From the NCBI GenBank assembly GCA_050247255.1, contig JBFWUM010000014.1:20390-84389 (forward strand): a DNA stretch of 64,000 nucleotides, given 5' to 3'. Positions 59,703 through 64,000 of this stretch are shown one piece after another. The translations under genes were made by a program, and so were the position numbers. The stretch is from JBFWUM01 sp050247255 (GTDB lineage: Bacteria; Acidobacteriota; Vicinamibacteria; Vicinamibacterales; UBA2999). The notes beneath the pieces are model-generated. The model saw nothing but the letters and a program-made list of their open reading frames with translations, searched no databases and was not told where the DNA came from. Numbering within the stretch: position 1 is the first letter of the stretch; every line of letters starts with the position of its first letter.

Positions 59703-60516
59703 GCGTGCCGGCCGCGCCGTGCAGCGGCAGGTTGCTCACGTAGAAGTGGCGCACCCCGACGTCGAGCATCGCCCTGATCGTCCGGGCGCACACTTCCACC
59801 GGCGTGGCGCCCTCGCCGAATTCGTTCAACAGCCCTTCGACCGGCACCGGGAGGAAGCGGCTGAGGATGTCGAGCGTCTTGCGATTGGCGCTGCGGTAGT
59901 AGAAGACGCCGAACACGCCCGGCAACGTGACGCCGCGGCGTTCGGTTTCCCGGACGAACGCTTCAACCGGCGCCACGTGCAGGTGGCTGACGATCTGCGT
60001 GAGGTAGTACTCCGCGGTGAAGCTGTCGTCGACGAGAAAGTCCACCTGCTGTGCGGCATTGCCATACGGGTTGGCCCAGCCGCCAAGTGTCAGCCGGGGC
60101 TCACGCTCGCGGATGGCCTTGCGCAGTTCCCAGGCGTGCGCCACGCAGCGCGGCCGGCCGACGCTCTTGTCGCCACCGAGGACGACCAGCGACGAGAAGC
60201 CGCGCTGCCACGCCTGCTCGGCATACGTCAGGCAGAATTCCATCGAGTGCTTCGTCGTGAGGAACGGCACGACGTGCTCGTGGCGAATGTCCTGCCCGAG
60301 GTTCGTCACCAGGTGACGGAGGTTGTTCTCCTCCTGGGTGCCGACGGCGCTGTCGGTCAGGAACACGCGCACGTCCTGCCGCGTCAGGCTGCGGACAGCG
60401 TGATACGTGTCGATCCACGCATCCATTCCCTCGGCGGAATCGAGCTCGGCGCGCGGCGGGCGCAGCTCCGCCGCGATGACGGTTCCGCCGCCGCGGAGGG
60501 CATCGGCCAGGCTCAC
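59662..60516 (-). CDS. Methylenetetrahydrofolate reductase-like protein
   Basis: A 284-residue TIM-barrel protein resembling MetF. Visible are VRVFLTDSAVGTQEENN, FSSLVVLGGDKS and LGGWANPYGN. It lacks some obvious MetF landmarks, so it may reduce another pterin or fold like MetF without that activity. The start is GTG at 60516. It lies 2 bases from the DPP-IV stop on the same strand and is probably co-transcribed with it. Confidence 0.65.
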   Translation of the reverse strand: MSLADALRGGGTVIAAELRPPRAELDSAEGMDAWIDTYHAVRSLTRQDVRVFLTDSAVGTQEENNLRHLVTNLGQDIRHEHVVPFLTTKHSMEFCLTYAEQAWQRGFSSLVVLGGDKSVGRPRCVAHAWELRKAIREREPRLTLGGWANPYGNAAQQVDFLVDDSFTAEYYLTQIVSHLHVAPVEAFVRETERRGVTLPGVFGVFYYRSANRKTLDILSRFLPVPVEGLLNEFGEGATPVEVCARTIRAMLDVGVRHFYVSNLPLHGAAGTLTAILERVGATTS

Positions 60517-60518
60517 GA

Positions 60519-62774
60519 TTAGCGGGACGAGGTGGCGCGGTCCGGCGCGGCCACCGCCCTCATGACGAAGTCGAACATCGTCCGATTGAGGTGGGTGATG
60601 AGCTGCGGGTCGGTGAAGCCGTGGCGCTGTTTCGCGTAGACCATCATCTCGAACGGCTTCCCGGCCTGCTGCAGGTCGTAGGCAAACTGCACGGAGTTCT
60701 GCATGTGCACGTTGTCGTCCATCGTCCCGTGCACGAGCAGCATGCGCGCCTGCAGGTTGGCGGCGGCATGCCGCGGCGCCGTCCGACGATAGCCGTCGGG
60801 GTTGTTTTGCGGCGTCTTCATCAGCCGCTCGGTGTAAACCGAATCGTAGTCACGCCAGTCGCTCACCGGGGCGCCGACGATGCCGGCTGACCAGCTGGTG
60901 CTGTGGGTCAACGCGTAAGCGGTCATGAAGCCGCCGTAGCTCCAGCCGTGCAGCACCATGCGCGAGGCGTCGATGTATGGCTGCTGCCGCAGCCAGGCGA
61001 TGCCATCCTCGAGGTCCTGCAGCTCCATCTCGCCCAGCCGGCCGTAGACCGGCCACTGCGACTCGACGCCCTTGCCGCTGGCGCTGCGGTTGTCGAGGAT
61101 CCAGACGATGATGTCCTGCTCGGCGAGCAGCTGGTGGTAGAGATACTGCGTCCCGCCCCATTGGTTCTTGACCGACTGCGCGCCAGGCCCGGCGTAGGTG
61201 AACTGGTAAACCGGGTAGCGCCGCGCCGGGTTGAAGTCGCGCGGCTTGATCATCATCGCGTCCAGCTCGAAGCCATCGCGCGCCTTGACCTGCACGAACT
61301 CCGGCTTCGGCAGGCGCAGCGCGTCGAGCGCCGGCCGCGGGTTGGCGTCGAGAACCCGCACCTCGGTGCCGTCGGCGCGGTGGAGGCGCACCTGGTTCGG
61401 CGTGGTCACGTCGTTCCAGACGCCCATGTACTGCGTGAACGTCGGGTTGAAGACGGCGCGATGCCAGCCGGGGGCGCCGGACAGACGCTGAGGAGTGCCT
61501 GGTGCCTGGGTGCCTGGTGCCTGGAGCGGGGCGCTGTAAACGTGCATCTCGGTGGCGCCCCGCTCGTTGCTGGCGAAGAAGACACGCTGCGCCTCTTCGC
61601 TGACGCCGTAGAAGGTGCGCACGTCCCAGCGGCCGCTGGTCACCGGGCGGATCTCGGTGCCGTCGGCGCGGTAGTGATACAGATGGCGAAAGCCGGTGCG
61701 CTCGCTGATCCAGAGGAAGGATCCGTCCTTCAGCCAGGTCGGGCTGCCGTTGTTGTTGACCCACGCCTTCGTGGTCTCACGCAGCAGCCGCTGCGCGCGG
61801 CCGGTTGAGGCGTCCACCTGCTGCAGGTCGAGCCACGTCTGCTCGCGGTCCTGGACCTGCGCAAGCACCAGCGCGGCCTGCGGGTGCCACGAGACGTCGA
61901 CGATCAGGATGTCGCCGGCGAACGCCGACGCATCCATCCACACCGGATCGCCGCCGGCAACGCGCGCAATTCCCAGCTTGACCAGCGGATTGGGATCGCC
62001 CGCCTTGGGGTAGTCGGTAATCTCCACCTCGGGGCGATACGGGAGGTGATCGACGACGGTGTACTCGGGGACCGGACGCTCGTCGAGCTGCAGGAACGCA
62101 AGGCGCGCCGAGTCGGGGCTCCACCAGTAACCCTTGAACTGGCCGCGGCCGTAGATCTCCTCCTGGTACAGCCAATCGAGCTTGCCGTTGAAGATCTCGG
62201 CGCCGCCGTCGGTCGTCAGCGCCTGCTCGCGCGAGTTCGCCACCGTGACGACGTGGAGGTTGTTGCCGCGGACGAAGGCGACCAGCCGGCCGTCCGGACT
62301 GAAGGTCGCCTCTTCTTCCGGGCCGGGCGCCGATGTCAGGCGGCGCGCGCGGTTGGCGGCGAACTCATACACGTACAGGTCATCGCCGATCGTCGCCAGT
62401 GCTGCGGTGTGCCCTTCGTCGAAGGTGAGGCCGCCCGAGCGCGCGGCCTGTGCGGCGTCGCCGCGATTCACGCCTGGCAGCGCAGCCAGCGCGGCCTCCA
62501 TGCGAGACGCATCGAAAAGCGGGGTGGCCTGCCCGCTGGCCGCATCCACCTTCACCCACTCGAGCCCGCGCTCGCCGCGGCGCGTCTGCAGCCACGTGTC
62601 GGCATCGAGCCAGGAGACGTTGGTCGTCGGCGAGCCGGCGTAATCGATGCGCGTCGCCGGATTGAAGATCGTGTCGATGGAGAGAGGTGGTTGCTGGCCT
62701 GCAGCGGGCTGGCTGAAGCCAGCCCCCACGACGGCCAGGAAGCAAGCGGCGCGGACGAAGGCACGTGCGCTCAT
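60519..62774 (-). CDS. S9B dipeptidyl-peptidase IV-type protein
   Basis: A 751-residue exported serine peptidase. The N-terminal beta-propeller (TNVSWLDADTW, PDGRLVAFVRGNN) is followed by the alpha/beta hydrolase domain with Ser612 in GWSYGGFMTAY, an acidic residue in HGTMDDNVH and His in KQRHGF. The signal peptide (FVRAACFLAVVGAGFSQPAA) contains a translated TGAA hairpin. A 29-base TGCCTGG heptad array is read within a propeller loop as APGTQAPGT. The longer frame from 63968 is antisense to the next gene and is rejected. Confidence 0.9.
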   Translation of the reverse strand: MSARAFVRAACFLAVVGAGFSQPAAGQQPPLSIDTIFNPATRIDYAGSPTTNVSWLDADTWLQTRRGERGLEWVKVDAASGQATPLFDASRMEAALAALPGVNRGDAAQAARSGGLTFDEGHTAALATIGDDLYVYEFAANRARRLTSAPGPEEEATFSPDGRLVAFVRGNNLHVVTVANSREQALTTDGGAEIFNGKLDWLYQEEIYGRGQFKGYWWSPDSARLAFLQLDERPVPEYTVVDHLPYRPEVEITDYPKAGDPNPLVKLGIARVAGGDPVWMDASAFAGDILIVDVSWHPQAALVLAQVQDREQTWLDLQQVDASTGRAQRLLRETTKAWVNNNGSPTWLKDGSFLWISERTGFRHLYHYRADGTEIRPVTSGRWDVRTFYGVSEEAQRVFFASNERGATEMHVYSAPLQAPGTQAPGTPQRLSGAPGWHRAVFNPTFTQYMGVWNDVTTPNQVRLHRADGTEVRVLDANPRPALDALRLPKPEFVQVKARDGFELDAMMIKPRDFNPARRYPVYQFTYAGPGAQSVKNQWGGTQYLYHQLLAEQDIIVWILDNRSASGKGVESQWPVYGRLGEMELQDLEDGIAWLRQQPYIDASRMVLHGWSYGGFMTAYALTHSTSWSAGIVGAPVSDWRDYDSVYTERLMKTPQNNPDGYRRTAPRHAAANLQARMLLVHGTMDDNVHMQNSVQFAYDLQQAGKPFEMMVYAKQRHGFTDPQLITHLNRTMFDFVMRAVAAPDRATSSR
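61497..61525 (-). repeat. TGCCTGG heptad array inside the DPP-IV gene
   Basis: Four TGCCTGG units with one extra G between the second and third. It is read in frame as APGTQAPGT in the beta-propeller part of the protein. Confidence 0.88.
62706..62725. repeat. Perfect TGAA-loop hairpin inside the DPP-IV signal-peptide codons
   Basis: GGGCTGGC, loop TGAA, GCCAGCCC. It is translated on the minus strand as part of VGAGFSQPAAG at the signal-peptide end. Confidence 0.85.
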
Positions 62775-62798
62775 CTGGCGATGATATATCGTCACCTG

Positions 62799-64000
62799 AT
62801 GGCCACGTTGACGTTTCTCGGCGGCGCGCGCACGGTGACCGGGTCGAAATACCTGCTGGAACACGGCGGCAAGCGCGTGCTGTTCGATGCCGGCCTGTTC
62901 CAGGGGTTGAAAGAGCTCCGCCTGCGCAACTGGGACGACTTCCCCGTGCCGCCGCGCACGCTCGACGCGGTGGTGCTGACGCACGCCCATCTCGACCATG
63001 TCGGCTACCTCCCGCGGCTGGTCGCCCACGGGTTTCGCGGCCGCGTGTTCTGCACGCCGGGGACGGCGGACCTGTCGCGGCTCGTGCTGCCCGACTCGGC
63101 ACGCATCCAGGAAGAGGACGCGAAGCAGGCGAACAAGCACGGCTACTCGAAGCATGCGCCGGCGCTGCCGCTCTACACCGAGCCCGACGCGTTCCGCGCC
63201 CTCTCGCAACTGCAGCCGCTCGGGTTCAACCGCGCCATTGAGGTGGCGCCGGGCATCACCATCGAGTTCCACCAGGCCGGGCACCTGCTGGGGTCTGCGT
63301 ACATCTTCGTGACGCTGGCGAAGGGACCGAGGATCCTCTTCGGCGGCGACCTCGGACGCTATAACCGTCCGGTGTTGCCGGATCCGTCCGCCGCGATGGC
63401 GGCCGACCTCGTCCTGTGTGAGTCGACCTATGGAGATCGCGAGCACCTCGAAGACGATGAGGGGGTGCAGCTGGCGGAGGTGATCCATGACACCGTGCGC
63501 CGCGGCGGCAAGTTGATCATCCCGTCGTTTGCCATCGGCCGCGTCGAGGAGCTGCTCTACTGGGTGCGCCGGCTCGAGCAGGAGAAGCGGATCCCGATCC
63601 TGCCGGTCTACGTCGACAGCCCGATGGCCGGCGAGGCGCTGCGCTACTACTCGCAGCGCGTGCACGAGCTGGACGAGGACATGCGGCCGACGCAGAAGGC
63701 GGTGTCGGCGTTTGCGACGACGCGCTTCCAGGTCACCGCGTCGAGCCAGCAATCGAAAGCGCTGACCGCCAGCAGCCATCCCGCCATCGTCATCTCGTCG
63801 AGCGGCATGGCGACCGGGGGCCGCGTGCTGCACCACCTGAAGGCGGCGCTGCCCGACGAGCGCAACACGGCGCTGTTTGTCGGCTACCAGGCGGCCGGCA
63901 CCCGCGGCCGGCGCCTGGTCGACGGCCAGCCGCAGGTGAAGATCCACGGGATGATGGTGCCCGTGCACGCGCGCATCGCGAAGATCGACTCGATGTCGGC
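62799..64000 (+). CDS. Beta-CASP metallo-beta-lactamase exonuclease-like protein (3' truncated by window)
   Basis: A metallo-hydrolase whose first 400 codons are visible; the frame stays open to the window end. It starts ATLTFLGGARTVTGSKYLLE and has the zinc motif LTHAHLDHVGYLP (HxHxDH). LFGGDLGRYNRPVLPDP and VLCESTYGDREH follow, along with the beta-CASP segment HPAIVISSSGMATGGRVLHH. Proteins of this type process RNA. The gene is divergent from DPP-IV with 24 bases between the starts. Confidence 0.9.
   Translation, partial: MATLTFLGGARTVTGSKYLLEHGGKRVLFDAGLFQGLKELRLRNWDDFPVPPRTLDAVVLTHAHLDHVGYLPRLVAHGFRGRVFCTPGTADLSRLVLPDSARIQEEDAKQANKHGYSKHAPALPLYTEPDAFRALSQLQPLGFNRAIEVAPGITIEFHQAGHLLGSAYIFVTLAKGPRILFGGDLGRYNRPVLPDPSAAMAADLVLCESTYGDREHLEDDEGVQLAEVIHDTVRRGGKLIIPSFAIGRVEELLYWVRRLEQEKRIPILPVYVDSPMAGEALRYYSQRVHELDEDMRPTQKAVSAFATTRFQVTASSQQSKALTASSHPAIVISSSGMATGGRVLHHLKAALPDERNTALFVGYQAAGTRGRRLVDGQPQVKIHGMMVPVHARIAKIDSMS

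Noticed and set aside
62775..63968. N-terminal extension of the DPP-IV frame on the minus strand
   Set aside because: It is antisense to the beta-CASP gene, and the signal peptide begins at 62774.
1..64000. tRNA, rRNA and riboswitch genes
   Set aside because: I looked for conserved cores and cloverleaf-like patterns by eye and saw none I could support.

Overview
This is a GC-rich bacterial scaffold, probably from a metagenome assembly because it contains five 100-N gaps. Several lineage-flavoured genes point to Acidobacteriota, most likely a Vicinamibacteria-type member: a von Willebrand protein of the VWFA-related acidobacterial type, a TIGR03435-like protein, an Oar-like TonB-dependent receptor with a carboxypeptidase-regulatory N-terminus, and a large complement of two-component and SpoIIE-type regulators. 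This assignment is inference; no rRNA or tRNA gene was seen in the window.

Positions 1-16971 form a surface-polysaccharide locus. Ten junctions overlap by a few bases (GTGA, ATGA or TTGA) and one by 55 bp. It encodes glycosyltransferases, an asparagine-synthase-like amidotransferase, a sugar epimerase, a polyprenyl-phosphate sugar transferase and a methyltransferase. It then carries all four steps of GDP-D-glycero-D-manno-heptose synthesis (HddA, HddC, GmhA and GmhB types), a transaldolase, a HAD phosphatase, an O-antigen-ligase-like membrane protein and a secreted peptidase-like protein. A GDP-fucose synthase follows at 19468.

Positions 17000-36000 are rich in regulation: two histidine kinases, a sigma-54 activator, a FliA-type sigma factor, a GGDEF cyclase, a GAF-GAF-SpoIIE phosphatase, and a small HTH gene beside a stand-alone HisKA-like miniprotein. 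Positions 36000-64000 are mostly housekeeping and envelope genes: glnA, a PDZ protein fragment, the TonB receptor, ccdA, nuoG, M1 and S9 peptidases, a Kbl-type enzyme, an aminotransferase, vWA and OmpA proteins, an SDR, a Rieske protein, a MetF-like protein and a beta-CASP hydrolase that runs off the end.

The most unusual content lies between and at the ends of genes. At least seventeen loci carry short-period degenerate tandem repeats: exact 7-bp units at most loci, 8-bp at three and 9-bp at one. They are often arranged as two inverted arms. The repeated word differs from locus to locus but matches between the two arms of one locus. Many supply or touch the stop codon of the adjacent gene, and several are translated inside genes. 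A second family is a set of perfect hairpins with a TGAA/TTCA loop and stems that vary in a compensating way; three of these also lie inside coding regions. The heptad arrays resemble in concept the STRR heptanucleotide repeats of heterocystous cyanobacteria, but I know of no description of this inverted-arm, stop-codon-associated form.

Two of the five N gaps (45970 and 52202) are false: the same 127 bp occurs on both sides, and removing the duplicate plus the Ns restores clean reading frames. A third (44457) is probably false as well.
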